Assembly (NCBI RefSeq): GCF_002263515.1
Contig: NZ_CP022752.1
Location: forward strand, 2,418,001-2,482,000
Direction of reading: 5' to 3'
DNA: 64,000 bases
DNA from: Actinopolyspora erythraea
Lineage (GTDB): Bacteria; Actinomycetota; Actinomycetes; Mycobacteriales; Pseudonocardiaceae
Part shown: piece after piece, positions 8,912 to 17,677 of the stretch
How the letters are laid out: the number at the start of each line of letters is the position of its first letter
Position numbering within the stretch: the first letter of the stretch is position 1
Translations under genes and position numbers: made by a program
Notes under the pieces: model-generated
What the model saw: the letters and a program-made list of their open reading frames with translations, nothing else
What the model was told of the DNA's origin: nothing
Database searches by the model: none

Positions 8912-10252
8912 TCAGTCACGGGGTGTGTCGGAGATGAAGCGCGCCAGACGCGATATGCCCTCGCGGATGTCGGCGGGGGCAAGATTGCTGAAGCCCAGCC
9001 GCATCGCCCGTCGCCCACCGCCGTCGAGGTGGAACATGCTCATCGGGGCCCAGCTGACCCGGTAGTCACGGGCGGAACGTTCCATGGCCGCCAGGTCGGC
9101 GACGAAGTCCACCTCGACGACGAGGAAGAAACCGCCACGTGGCTCGTTCCAGCGCACACCGTGTTCGGCGTACCGCTCCGGCGGGAAGTGTTCGGCCAAG
9201 CACCGCAGGACCGTGTCCAGTCGCTCGTGGTAGAGGTGGGCCAACTCTCGGGTGGCCGAGCGCAGGGTGTGGTCGTTGTCGACCAGCAGCCCGGCCACGG
9301 CCGCCTGGGACAGCGACGAGGTTCCCACCGTGTACATGCTCTTGGCCTTCGACAGCTCCTCGGCCAGGGCGCGTTGTGCACCATCGGGCGAGCTCACCGT
9401 CTGGTCGGCGACCAGGTACCCCACCCGCGCCCCGGGGAAGGCGGTCTTGGCGAAGGAACCGAGGTAGATCACGTTCCCCGTGGTGTCCAGGGATTTCAGT
9501 GTGGGCATCTCCTCGCCGTCCCGCGCGAACAACCCGTAGGGGTTGTCCTCCAGGATCATGAGTCCCTCCTCGGCGGCCACCCGCAGCAAGCGGCGCCGGG
9601 CTTCGAGCGGCACGACGGTGCCGGAGGGGTTGGAAAAGTCCGGGATGAGGTAGACGGCACGGGGGCGCTTGCCCCGCGCCCGCAGCTGGCGGGCCGCGGC
9701 GGCGACCGAATCCGGATCCAGGCCGTGAGGGCCCTCGGTGACCGGGGTTACGGGGATGTCGAGCGTGCGGGCCGCTCCCGGCATGCCGACATAGGTCGGT
9801 GACACCGACAGCAGCACGTCGTCGGGGCCGGTGAACAGACCGCGCAGCGCGACCAGTGCCGCTTCCTGGAAGCCGTGCGTGACCATGACCGCCTCGGGCG
9901 GGACGTCGACGTTTTCGTCCCGGCGCAGCATGTGGGCGATCTCTTCGCGGATGAACCCGTTGACCGGGCCGTACTGGAACATCAGCCGGGTGATGCGCCC
10001 CTCCGGGACTCCGCTGTCGCGCAGGTGCTGGATGTAGCGCTCGACGGAGGACGACAGCACCGCGAGGTCGTGGTTGCCGTCGTAGGGAGCTCCCGAGGAG
10101 AAGGACAGGGCCTCGGGAAACTTCATCGCCGTTTCGCTGAGCAGCCGCATGGAGTCCATGCCGGGGTCGGCGATCCCGGCGTGCAGGTCCTCGTGGGTCA
10201 AGGAGCCCAGCTGCGGTGTGGTCGTGTTCTCGGTGGCCAGTGGTGCTGTCAC
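8912..10252 (-). CDS. PLP-dependent aminotransferase, HpgT-like
   Basis: A 446-residue fold-type I aminotransferase that resembles the 3,5-dihydroxyphenylglycine transaminase HpgT in many places: RLMFQYGPVNG, LLSVSPTYVGMPGAAR, YLIPDFSNPSGT, LEDNPYGLF and GSFAKTAFPGARVGY. The last holds the PLP lysine at residue 269. It lacks an N-terminal GntR domain, so it is an enzyme and not a MocR regulator. The GTG at 10252 overlaps the stop of the YciI-like gene (GTGA), implying translational coupling. It could aminate an alpha-keto acid or aldehyde derived from the pathway; no other DPG-pathway genes are present, so the HpgT reaction itself is not implied. Confidence 0.87.
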   Translation of the reverse strand: MTAPLATENTTTPQLGSLTHEDLHAGIADPGMDSMRLLSETAMKFPEALSFSSGAPYDGNHDLAVLSSSVERYIQHLRDSGVPEGRITRLMFQYGPVNGFIREEIAHMLRRDENVDVPPEAVMVTHGFQEAALVALRGLFTGPDDVLLSVSPTYVGMPGAARTLDIPVTPVTEGPHGLDPDSVAAAARQLRARGKRPRAVYLIPDFSNPSGTVVPLEARRRLLRVAAEEGLMILEDNPYGLFARDGEEMPTLKSLDTTGNVIYLGSFAKTAFPGARVGYLVADQTVSSPDGAQRALAEELSKAKSMYTVGTSSLSQAAVAGLLVDNDHTLRSATRELAHLYHERLDTVLRCLAEHFPPERYAEHGVRWNEPRGGFFLVVEVDFVADLAAMERSARDYRVSWAPMSMFHLDGGGRRAMRLGFSNLAPADIREGISRLARFISDTPRD

Positions 10253-10614
10253 GACAGTTCGTTCCCTTCGGGACTGCGGGAGTGGCCCGTTCGAGGAGCG
10301 GTCTCCCGTTGCGACGGGCCGTGTTCGTGTTTCGGGGCGATCCAGCTGCCCTTGCCAGGCGCCCATTCGCGGACTCGGATCCTCGCCACGAGACCGCCGC
10401 GGACGTAGGGCTCGTCGTCGAGCAGGCGTTGCAGGTGATCGCGGTCCTCGGCTTCGTAGAGCAGCAGTCCGGCGTTGTCGTCGGTGAGCGGTCCGGCCAG
10501 CAGCAGGACGCCGTCCTCGGCGAGGCGGTTGAGATTGCTGGCGTGTTCCGGGTGCCGGGACTGGCGTCCCTCACGGTCCACGTTGTACTGGAATTCGACG
10601 ACGTATTTCGTCAT
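10249..10614 (-). CDS. YciI-like (YCII domain) protein
   Basis: A 121-residue protein with a YCII ferredoxin-like domain in the first 90 residues: MTKYVVEFQYNVDREGR, LLLAGPLTDDNAGLLLYEAEDRD, ARIRVREW. A charged, probably disordered tail of about 30 residues follows. YCII proteins are small dimeric enzymes or binding proteins; some are lactone- or dehydrochlorinase-like, most are uncharacterised. It is the second gene of the leftward operon and is translationally coupled to the transaminase (4-bp overlap). A catalytic role on the amino or keto intermediate is possible but is inference. Confidence 0.75.
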   Translation of the reverse strand: MTKYVVEFQYNVDREGRQSRHPEHASNLNRLAEDGVLLLAGPLTDDNAGLLLYEAEDRDHLQRLLDDEPYVRGGLVARIRVREWAPGKGSWIAPKHEHGPSQRETAPRTGHSRSPEGNELS

Positions 10615-10686
10615 TCGGGGGTCTCCTCGGCGGGTGCCACGGGCGAGCTCGGGCGGAATTCGACTCCGGTCGGAGCGGGCCGTGGC

Positions 10687-11433
10687 TCATATGTAGAGGC
10701 CACCGTTGACGTCGATCACGGAACCGGTGGAGTACCCAGCGCTCTCCGAGCAGAGGTGGAGCACGCTGCCGGCCGCTTCCTCAACGGTGCCGTAGCGCCC
10801 CATCGGGAGCTTGGACAGCACCCGCTGCTTCGCCTCCTCGTCTCGTTGTTCGAACGCTTCGGCCACTCGTCGCGTCGCTATGGGGCCGTGCGCGACCACG
10901 TTCACGCACACGCCGGTGGAAGCCAGCTCGTAGGCCATCTGCTTGCTCATGCCGATGACCGAGGCCTTCGCGCCGACGTAGGCGGCGTTGTTGAAGTGGC
11001 TGTAGGTGCGTCCGCCCGTGGAGGCGAAGTTGACGATGCGTCCGTAGCCGGCTTCCGCCATGCGTGGTGCGCACGCCTTGATCGCGATGAACGTGCTGAT
11101 GACGTTCTCGAGATAGCTCTGCTCGAAGTAGTCGGTCGTCAGTTCCGCGTAGCCGATGACGCGGGTGTCGCCTCCGACACCGTTGACGAGGATCGACGGT
11201 GCGTGCCGTTCGGCGATGTCGGTGAGCTGGCCTTCGGCCGTGGCGATGTCGGTGATGTCGCCGACGACCGTTTCGACCTTGGTGTGCTGTTGCAGTTCCC
11301 GGGACAGCTCGTCGAGCGCTTTCTCGTCCTGGTCGAACAGGACGAGCGTGTGCCCCTCCTCGGCGAGGCCGTGGGCCACCTGGCTCAGGATTCCGCCGGC
11401 GGCTCCGATCAGGAGTGCTGTTCGTGTGGTCAT
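10687..11433 (-). CDS. Short-chain dehydrogenase/reductase (SDR)
   Basis: A 248-residue classical SDR. The nucleotide-binding glycine motif reads GAAGGILS, the NAG motif is altered to NGVGG, and catalytic Ser (NFASTGG) and YVGAKAS (YxxxK) are present. The C-terminal SVIDVNGGLYI ends the fold. It is the first gene of the long leftward operon and is preceded by a 234-bp upstream region with a 27-bp semi-palindrome (11552-11578) shared with the transposase-like gene. It may reduce or oxidise a pathway ketone or alcohol, or serve as the ketoreductase of butyrolactone synthesis given the AfsA gene in the same operon. Confidence 0.88.
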   Translation of the reverse strand: MTTRTALLIGAAGGILSQVAHGLAEEGHTLVLFDQDEKALDELSRELQQHTKVETVVGDITDIATAEGQLTDIAERHAPSILVNGVGGDTRVIGYAELTTDYFEQSYLENVISTFIAIKACAPRMAEAGYGRIVNFASTGGRTYSHFNNAAYVGAKASVIGMSKQMAYELASTGVCVNVVAHGPIATRRVAEAFEQRDEEAKQRVLSKLPMGRYGTVEEAAGSVLHLCSESAGYSTGSVIDVNGGLYI

Positions 11434-11551
11434 GGTGGACTACCTTGTTTCTCGTGTTCCGTGCAGGTGGTGGATCATCCGGTGCGGACGCCGGTACGCG
11501 GTCGCGCGCCGGACTCCGAATCCGGTCGATCTTCCGCGCATCGACCGTCGT

Positions 11552-11578
11552 AAGAATAAAAAGCGATCGCTTTTTTTC
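11552..11578. promoter_or_regulatory. ARE-like operator candidate upstream of the SDR operon
   Basis: A 27-bp site built as AAGAATAAA, AAGCGATCGC, TTTTTTTC. A-rich left and T-rich right halves surround a GCGATCGC palindrome, the layout of autoregulatory elements bound by butyrolactone receptors. It matches 21 of 27 positions with the site at 20604-20630. It lies 119 bp upstream of the SDR start. The central AAAAAGCGATCGCTTTTT could alternatively act as a weak terminator for the gene ending at 11668. Confidence 0.55.
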
Positions 11579-11667
11579 TAAGGGGGTGAAGATCACCGCC
11601 GACGACTTCGCCAGGTTGGTGCTTCCTCCGCCGCCCCGCCGGCAGCGAGCGGCGGGGAAGGGCCGGC

Positions 11668-12948
11668 TCACCCCCGTGCCGACCCCACGGCGGCCCGCAG
11701 CCCCCGAAGGCCCGCGTGGACCGCCCCGAGCTCCGCCGGCGTCCCGAAAGTGAACGCGGCTTCGATACCCCCTCTGAAGGAGGTGAGGTGCAAGGTGCCG
11801 CCCGTGGGGGCGTCCGGTCGGCGAACCGCTCTGCGCACCCTGCTCACGCGTTCCGCGTGCGGGCCGAGCACGGTGTCGACAGGGGCGGAGTGGGTGACGC
11901 ACAACTGGGCGGTCGACCCCCACGTCGCCGCCTCGGCCACCGCCCGTCGGATGTGGGGATGCCGCCGCTGTTGGGGCCGCCAGGCCGCGTCCGCCCTTTC
12001 CAGGGCCAGAGCGTGCTCACGAGCGTGATCGAGCAACGTCCCACCGGCGGGGCGCCGCAGTCGCGTGCGCACCTCCCGCTGAAAACACCCGATCTCGCAA
12101 ACCAGCACGTTCTCGACATAGCGCTGCCGCAATGAGACCGCCGTGTCCAGCGCGATCTCCTCACGTCCGGCCGACAGGGCGCACGACCTGGCCAACGCCG
12201 TGCCCAGGAACTGCGCCACCGTGACCCCGGTCTTCGCGCACCACCTCCTCAGGTTGCGGTTCTCCCACTGCGACAGACGCAACGAGACGACCCCGCTCCC
12301 GCGCTCCCGCCACGCGCGCCGGGACGGTGACGACACCGGAGACCGCGGGATCGGCCGGAGCGGTTCGTGAGTCCGTGACGGTGCCCGTGCGGAGTGGGGT
12401 GGCCGGTACGTCAGCCCGTCGGCGTCAGGAGCGAACTCCTCCCTCCCAGGCGGGCGGGCCTCTTCCCCACCCGGCAGGAAGTCCAGCAACGCCCGCAGCA
12501 ACCTCCCGGCCGCGTACTCGTCGCCCACCACGCGCTGGTGGGTCAGGTAGAGGTGAGTGAGCCCCCCGCCGGGATCCCGGGCCGCACGCAGTCGCCACAG
12601 ACGACCGGTTGACGGCAGCACCTCGTTGAGCTCCTCCCGAAGCACCTGCTCCTCCGATCCCGGCGTGGGCAGTGCGCTGTGCCGGACCAGGTCCCGGTGC
12701 GACTCCTGCCCGCGGAAGAACCAGAGATCACCGGCCGACTCGACGATCCGCAGCGACAGCTGCGGGAATCGGCGGTACCAGCGCACAGCGGCCTCTTCCA
12801 CACGTTCGGGGGGAAACAGGCCGCGTACCGCGCAGTGGGTGGTGACCTGGGCGCGCCCACCCATCAGTTCGTGTGTGTAGGCCGCCTCGGCTTCGATGTC
12901 GCTGAGCTTGCGCACCGGCACGGCGGCATCGTCAGGGCTCCACACCAC
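11668..12948 (-). CDS. Condensation/acyltransferase-fold protein with variant active-site motif
   Basis: A 426-residue protein that looks like the condensation-domain/PapA acyltransferase superfamily: an N-terminal half with VTTHCAVRGLFPPERVEEA and RFPQLSLRIVES, a THQRVVGDEYA segment at about residue 135 where the HHxxxDG motif is expected, and a C-terminal half with GVTVAQFLGTALARS. The second His is Gln and the DG pair reads GD. Such enzymes transfer acyl groups from a carrier or CoA to an amine or alcohol. GTG starts at 12948 or 12945; the FAH-like gene ends 4 bp away. It is the last gene of the GH3 operon. The family call is tentative because similarity is weak and the motif is altered. 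Confidence 0.55.
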   Translation of the reverse strand: MVWSPDDAAVPVRKLSDIEAEAAYTHELMGGRAQVTTHCAVRGLFPPERVEEAAVRWYRRFPQLSLRIVESAGDLWFFRGQESHRDLVRHSALPTPGSEEQVLREELNEVLPSTGRLWRLRAARDPGGGLTHLYLTHQRVVGDEYAAGRLLRALLDFLPGGEEARPPGREEFAPDADGLTYRPPHSARAPSRTHEPLRPIPRSPVSSPSRRAWRERGSGVVSLRLSQWENRNLRRWCAKTGVTVAQFLGTALARSCALSAGREEIALDTAVSLRQRYVENVLVCEIGCFQREVRTRLRRPAGGTLLDHAREHALALERADAAWRPQQRRHPHIRRAVAEAATWGSTAQLCVTHSAPVDTVLGPHAERVSRVRRAVRRPDAPTGGTLHLTSFRGGIEAAFTFGTPAELGAVHAGLRGLRAAVGSARG

Positions 12949-12951
12949 CTG

Positions 12952-13818
12952 TCACCGTTCTCCCCAGGAGATCTCGTTGGTCAACGTGACCCCCTCACCG
13001 CTGAAATCGATGCGGACCCGGTCACCGTCGGCCATGCGGAATCCACCGTGATAGCTGCTGTGATCAGCTCCGAGGAAGACGTAGTGCACCCGGCCCGGGT
13101 GCAGCAGAGCCCGGTGAGCGAAAAGTCCGCCCATCATCTCCTCGACCCCGTAGTACAGAGCTCTGGTACCGGTGGTGAACTCGCCCTGCCACACCTGGGT
13201 TCCGTACCGTTCGACGCTCACGCTGCCGGTCACCGAGCGCGGCGGGGCACCCCGGAAGAGGAAGGGAACGACCGCCGCGTCGCAGAGCTTGGCGTAAGAG
13301 AGATGACCGGCATGGTGCTTGAACCGGCCGATGTCGGTGACGTCGTTGCCGAACGTGTACCCCGCGTACCGGGGTTCACCCCGCTCGTCGACGACGTAGA
13401 CGAGCACGACTTCCGCTTCCTCGCACACGGCGTGGGCCCCCTCCGGCACCGACAACCGTTGGCCGGAGGTCTTCAACACTTCGCCCAGCCCCTTGAGGAA
13501 CCAGTTCGGCTGCTCCGGAGGGTTCTCCTCGGCCTTGACGTTGTGGGTCCGCATGAAGCCGCTGACCATCGCCTCCCCCGCGTTGCCGGGCAACAGGGGC
13601 GGCCGGAAACGAACCTCGGCCCGCTCCCGGGGCGTGACCACGACCTCCCCACCAGTGGTGACCGAGTCGAGCCAGGAAGCGACGTCGTCCCCGTCCACCG
13701 CCACGCGGTGACGCACCTCCCCGGTGAGGCGGCGCATGCGCAGCGGACCGTCCTCGTCCGGTACGCCGAATCCGAGGTGGCGCTGCCCCCGGTACGTGCA
13801 CTCGAAAAGCACTGTCAT
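12952..13818 (-). CDS. Fumarylacetoacetate hydrolase (FAH)-family protein, AraD1-like
   Basis: A 288-residue member of the FAH superfamily, metal-dependent C-C hydrolases, decarboxylases and dehydratases of beta-keto or sugar acids. Recognisable metal-binding signatures are the acidic EEAEVVLVYVVDE segment and GYTFGNDVTDIG, followed by GTRALYYGVEEMMG near the C-terminus. The layout resembles AraD1/2-keto-3-deoxy acid dehydratase-type proteins. The ATG at 13818 follows AGGAGATCAGTCACC. It is the fourth gene of the GH3 operon, between the enolase-like and condensation-like genes. Substrate unknown; retro-Claisen cleavage, decarboxylation or dehydration of a pathway keto acid are all possible. 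Confidence 0.78.
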   Translation of the reverse strand: MTVLFECTYRGQRHLGFGVPDEDGPLRMRRLTGEVRHRVAVDGDDVASWLDSVTTGGEVVVTPRERAEVRFRPPLLPGNAGEAMVSGFMRTHNVKAEENPPEQPNWFLKGLGEVLKTSGQRLSVPEGAHAVCEEAEVVLVYVVDERGEPRYAGYTFGNDVTDIGRFKHHAGHLSYAKLCDAAVVPFLFRGAPPRSVTGSVSVERYGTQVWQGEFTTGTRALYYGVEEMMGGLFAHRALLHPGRVHYVFLGADHSSYHGGFRMADGDRVRIDFSGEGVTLTNEISWGER

Positions 13819-13860
13819 GGTGACTGATCTCCTGAACTTGGAAAGAAGAAGTGGTACCGC

Positions 13861-15039
13861 TCAGTGGTGCCGGGGGCCGGTGAGCGGCCGCCATTCGGGC
13901 CGGTCACCGGCACGGCGCAGTACCTCCCAGGACTGGGCGGCGTCATTGAGCCGCATCCCCAGGCCGGGAGCGTCAACGGGGGCGAGGGTGTTGTTCTCGC
14001 GGTCGACGGCCGGGCGCGGTGAAACGATCATCTCCGGGAAGAAGCGGTCGGACTGCCCCGCTTCCACCGTCAGCGCGTCCCGGTTCCCGAAAGCCAACGC
14101 ACGTCCCGCGTTGATCAGCGGTCCCACCTCGGCGACCTGGACCCCCACCTGGAAGCGAACACCGTGTCGCCGCGCGAAGCCGATGAGCCGTGCGGCGCTG
14201 AGCGGGCCGCCGTTCTTGGCGACCCGCACGTTGAAGGCGTCGCACGCGTCCTCCCCGACGGCCGTTTCGGCGTCCTCGATCGAGCACACCGACTCGTCCA
14301 GCATGACGCCGAGGCCGGTGTCGCGTCGCAGGGCGCGCAGTTGTGGCCACGACCTTTTGGCCAGCGGTTCCTCCAGGTAGTCCACGCCGAGGGAGGCCAA
14401 CCGTCGAGCGTGGTCGAGCGCCTCGGCGGGTGACCAGCTCATGTTGGCGTCGACCATGAGCGGAACACGGTCCCCGACACCTCGCCGGACCGTTTCGACT
14501 CTGTCGACGTCGCGGTCCGTGTCGCCGGAGGCCTTGATCTTGACGAAGTGGAACGGGCCCCTGGTCGCCACGAACTCCTCGGCGCTGAGGCTCAGATCCA
14601 GAACCTGGGAGAACGGCAGGGCGGAGCCGGTCTCCACGGATGACTCCACCCCGCCGAACCACTGCCACGCGCCGGTGGCCGTGGCGTTGCCCAACAGATC
14701 CAGTACGGCGGTCTCCAGCAGGCAGATCAGGTTGTTGCCACCGCTGATCCCGAAAACCGCCGTGAACCCTTCCCGTAGCAGCCGTGACAGCAGTTCACCG
14801 GCCGGAGTGGACTCCAACAGGTCGAACAGCCGGTCCAGCCGCGTCCGCCGCAGCTGCTCGAGAACGCTCTCACAGGTCTCGCCCGTGACGTAGCTCCGAG
14901 GGGCGCACTCGCCGATGCCGCGCACACCCGAGCTGGTCAGGCTCAGCACGAGGCTGTCGGACGTGGCGCGGCGCGCCGCCGGGTGGTCGAAGCTGACCCG
15001 CATGGGAAGCCGCACCCGATACAGCACCGCCTCAGACAT
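13861..15039 (-). CDS. Enolase-superfamily enzyme, muconate-lactonizing/OSBS subgroup
   Basis: A 392-residue mandelate racemase/muconate lactonizing enzyme-type protein. The N-terminal capping domain is followed by a TIM barrel with the complete set of catalytic signatures: KxK in FVKIKASGD, Mg ligands Asp (LMVDANMSW), Glu (YLEEPL) and Asp (MLDESV), and a Lys on the opposite face (NVRVAKNGG). It should abstract a proton alpha to a carboxylate and stabilise an enolate, giving epimerisation, cycloisomerisation or dehydration (o-succinylbenzoate synthase type). It overlaps the alpha/beta hydrolase stop by 8 bp, so the two are translationally coupled. The reaction is not predictable from sequence alone. 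Confidence 0.87.
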   Translation of the reverse strand: MSEAVLYRVRLPMRVSFDHPAARRATSDSLVLSLTSSGVRGIGECAPRSYVTGETCESVLEQLRRTRLDRLFDLLESTPAGELLSRLLREGFTAVFGISGGNNLICLLETAVLDLLGNATATGAWQWFGGVESSVETGSALPFSQVLDLSLSAEEFVATRGPFHFVKIKASGDTDRDVDRVETVRRGVGDRVPLMVDANMSWSPAEALDHARRLASLGVDYLEEPLAKRSWPQLRALRRDTGLGVMLDESVCSIEDAETAVGEDACDAFNVRVAKNGGPLSAARLIGFARRHGVRFQVGVQVAEVGPLINAGRALAFGNRDALTVEAGQSDRFFPEMIVSPRPAVDRENNTLAPVDAPGLGMRLNDAAQSWEVLRRAGDRPEWRPLTGPRHH

Positions 15040-15910
15040 CGCGGTCCACTCCCCGCAGCAGCGTGTAGGTCGAGGCCCAGTCGACCAGCTCGTCGCGGAC
15101 CTCGGTGAAGAAGAGGTAGTGCTTGTCGGTGGGAAACCTCAGAACCGTCCCGCGTCCGGACACCATCTTCGAGAAGGTTTCGTAGGAGCGGTCCAGGTCG
15201 ATGATCGGATCGCTGGTGCCCGTGACGAACGCGGTCGGAACCCCGGGCAGCTCACGCCGCGGGTTCAGGTACTTCCGCTCCAGTTCCAGCAGGGTGGCTC
15301 GGGAGCGCCGGGTCAACCGCCGTATCGCGAGATCGTCGTTGTCGATGAAGTCGCGGTACCTGGCGTCGTCGGTGAAGTCCTCGGTGTTCAGTCCCGCGTC
15401 CCAGAGTTGTTGGCTCCGATCGGCCGCGATCGCCTCCAGCGCCTCGGCGTCGAGGTTGGCGTGCATCCGGCCCAACCAGGTCGAGCAGAACACGGCGGCG
15501 TCGTAACGGGTGGTCAGCGCCTCGTCGTGCAGCAGGGCCGCCAGGAACGAACCGCCCAGGCAGTGCCCGAAGAGCGTCAGGGGAACCTCCTCTCCCACCA
15601 GCTGCCTGGCGTAGCGCACCGCGGCGGCGTAGTCGTTCATGACGGTGTCGACGTCGGGGACCTCGTTGCGCCTGCCGGGGCTGATTCCGCTGCCGCGACG
15701 GTCCAGCACGAACAGGGCGACGTCGTTGTCGGCGAAGCGTGGCCCCACCTCCCACAGCCACCCGGCGTGGCTCTGCAGACCGTGGAAGTAGAAGACGGCT
15801 CCCTTGATGTTGTCGGGACGCCACAGGTGCAGGGCCAGATTCTGGCCCCCGGACGAAACGTCGAGGATCTCGCGGCGAGTGTTCTGCGGCGGTCGTGTGG
15901 TCTCGAGCAT
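15032..15910 (-). CDS. Alpha/beta hydrolase with cysteine nucleophile
   Basis: A 292-residue alpha/beta hydrolase. The HG oxyanion motif appears in FYFHGLQSHAGWLWEV, the nucleophile elbow is GHCLGG with Cys117 where most lipases have Ser, an Asp lies in TGTSDPIIDL and the His in TDKHYLFF. A Cys elbow is known from dienelactone hydrolases and PHA synthases and favours thioester or enol-lactone chemistry, or acyl transfer, over simple ester hydrolysis. The start at 15910 lies 12 bp after the GH3 stop. It may release or transfer the acyl chain, or open a lactone made by the enolase-like enzyme; that is inference. Confidence 0.85.
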   Translation of the reverse strand: MLETTRPPQNTRREILDVSSGGQNLALHLWRPDNIKGAVFYFHGLQSHAGWLWEVGPRFADNDVALFVLDRRGSGISPGRRNEVPDVDTVMNDYAAAVRYARQLVGEEVPLTLFGHCLGGSFLAALLHDEALTTRYDAAVFCSTWLGRMHANLDAEALEAIAADRSQQLWDAGLNTEDFTDDARYRDFIDNDDLAIRRLTRRSRATLLELERKYLNPRRELPGVPTAFVTGTSDPIIDLDRSYETFSKMVSGRGTVLRFPTDKHYLFFTEVRDELVDWASTYTLLRGVDRDV

Positions 15911-15922
15911 GTCGGTTCCTCC

Positions 15923-17587
15923 TCAACTGCCGACGATTTCGTCGACGAAGTCGATGTCCTGCTGAAACGGCTTGTACTTGTACTGGTTGGCGTTGCGTTC
16001 CCGCCGGTGTGACTCGGCGTGGGCGGCGATCGCGTCGCGCCGGACGGTGAGCACCTCGAGGGGATGCAGGCGTCCGCTCTCGCGTTTCGAGTCGTACTCG
16101 ATGTTGATCTCTCTCAGCTCCCGGTCGACCGCTTCGGAAAGCGTTCGGTCCAGCTCGGCCGAGGGCTCGTCGGCCTCCACGACGACCACGTAGTTCGGCG
16201 GGTCTCCCCACTTCGGCCCGCACAGGTACAGTCCGGTCTCCAGGCCGTGGCCGGTCATCGCCCGCTGGATGCTCTGGGTTACCTGCGCCTCGGTGATCTT
16301 TTCGCCGGTGAAGGAGTGAAAGACACCGTTGCGGTGTACGAAGTGCCCCCGCGGAGCACCGTTCTCGATGCGGTCGACGCGGTAGATGTCGCCGGTCCAC
16401 AGCCGGTAGAGCCCGTTGCCCTGCGTCATGATCAAGTGGTAGTCGTGTCCCTCCTCGACCTCGTCGAGGAGCAGCGTTGGCACCGGCGTGCCCGCCTCGA
16501 CCAGCTCGCCCAACGGCACGTCGGTCGGCACGAACTCGAAGAAGGCCTGCCCCACGGCGAACGGTTGGCTGCGCACGTCCTCGTCGACGGGGATGGTGGT
16601 GACCCCTTCCGTGCCGCAGCTCATGAACGGCACCCGGTCCACGCCGGGGAAAATGGCATCCAGCTTGGACTGGTACAGCCCGGCCGAGGCCGAAAGCCAG
16701 CAGCTGTACAGCGTCAGAGAGGGCCAGACGTCCTTGAGGCTGAAGTCCTCGTCGGCCAGCACTGTCTCGAGGTGACGGGCGGCCTCCTCGTTCGGGCTGG
16801 TGTAGGGCTGCCCCTCCAACAGCCCCTCCCGCAGGTCACGTACCAGCTCCTGGCCGCGTGCGGCGATCAGGTCCCGCAACGAGACCAGCGTGCTCGGGTT
16901 GATCGCCGAGATGAAGTGCAGGTTCTCCCCCAGCAGGTGCCGGGCACGGTGGTACATCCGGCGCGTGTGTTCGCTGGGCATCTCGGAGTCGAACCAGGGG
17001 GCGTCGTACCAGGGGGGATTCCAGTCACGGCTGTTGATCTTCGGCTGCCGGTTGCTGATGGCCTGGTGCTGCACCCCGTGCACGAAGTCGAAGACGTCCT
17101 CGCGCACCGTCTGGGTGTCCAACGTCGCGTGCGGATGGTCGAGGATCTCCGGGTGCAGCTCCGTGTAGGTCCCCCACATGGCCTTCATCGCCGGGATGCG
17201 GTAATTGAGCAACCAGTGCAGGGTGTAGGGAACGTACTTGGGGGTTCCGGTGGTACCGCTCGTCTTGAGCCAGCGCAGTACCGGTGAGCACGACAGGACT
17301 CCGCCCTTGGTGTGTTTTTCCCGTTCCAGTTCCTCGACGAAATCCTCGTAACGCATGATGGGCAGAACGGACCGGAAGCGATTCGGATCGCTCAACAGGA
17401 CGTCGTAGCCTTTCTCCTTCCAATGGGAGGAGGCCGCGCACAACTGGATGACGTCGTCTCGGACTCGGCGCTGCGCCGCCATGGGGTCCTTCAGGTCGTT
17501 CAGCAGGTCATCGCGTGCTTGGCGGCACTCCTCCGCGAACGAGGCGCGGCGTGCGCTCCACTGTTCCCGCCAATTCGGATTGTTCAT
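15923..17587 (-). CDS. GH3-family acyl-adenylating amide synthetase
   Basis: A 554-residue protein of the GH3 family, known from plant auxin and jasmonate amido synthetases: it adenylates a carboxylate with ATP and joins it to an amine. The P-loop-like TSGTTGTPKYVPYT is at about residue 110, MSCGTEGVT at about 320, and the ATP-binding GLYRLWTGDIYRV at about 400. The C-terminal domain ends YKYKPFQQDIDF. Length fits bacterial GH3 proteins. The ATG at 17587 follows AGAGGAG and overlaps (ATGA) the stop of a possible 30-residue leader ORF that begins at 17676. It is the first gene of a five-gene leftward operon. It likely conjugates the polyketide or a keto acid to an amino acid. Confidence 0.88.
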   Translation of the reverse strand: MNNPNWREQWSARRASFAEECRQARDDLLNDLKDPMAAQRRVRDDVIQLCAASSHWKEKGYDVLLSDPNRFRSVLPIMRYEDFVEELEREKHTKGGVLSCSPVLRWLKTSGTTGTPKYVPYTLHWLLNYRIPAMKAMWGTYTELHPEILDHPHATLDTQTVREDVFDFVHGVQHQAISNRQPKINSRDWNPPWYDAPWFDSEMPSEHTRRMYHRARHLLGENLHFISAINPSTLVSLRDLIAARGQELVRDLREGLLEGQPYTSPNEEAARHLETVLADEDFSLKDVWPSLTLYSCWLSASAGLYQSKLDAIFPGVDRVPFMSCGTEGVTTIPVDEDVRSQPFAVGQAFFEFVPTDVPLGELVEAGTPVPTLLLDEVEEGHDYHLIMTQGNGLYRLWTGDIYRVDRIENGAPRGHFVHRNGVFHSFTGEKITEAQVTQSIQRAMTGHGLETGLYLCGPKWGDPPNYVVVVEADEPSAELDRTLSEAVDRELREINIEYDSKRESGRLHPLEVLTVRRDAIAAHAESHRRERNANQYKYKPFQQDIDFVDEIVGS

Positions 17588-17677
17588 GGCTCGTTTTTCT
17601 CCTCTGACTTTTCCGTGGGCTGCCGTGTTTTTCCTGACTGACGAGACGTCGGGAACGAAGTCCCCGAGTTGGACATG

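Noticed and set aside
8912..10252. Transaminase as a MocR-type regulator
   Set aside because: There is no N-terminal GntR helix-turn-helix; the whole protein aligns with the enzyme domain.
11558..11575. AAAAAGCGATCGCTTTTT as a bidirectional intrinsic terminator
   Set aside because: A self-complementary run with almost no loop room makes a poor hairpin, and the same layout recurs at 20604 upstream of a gene, favouring an operator; not fully excluded.
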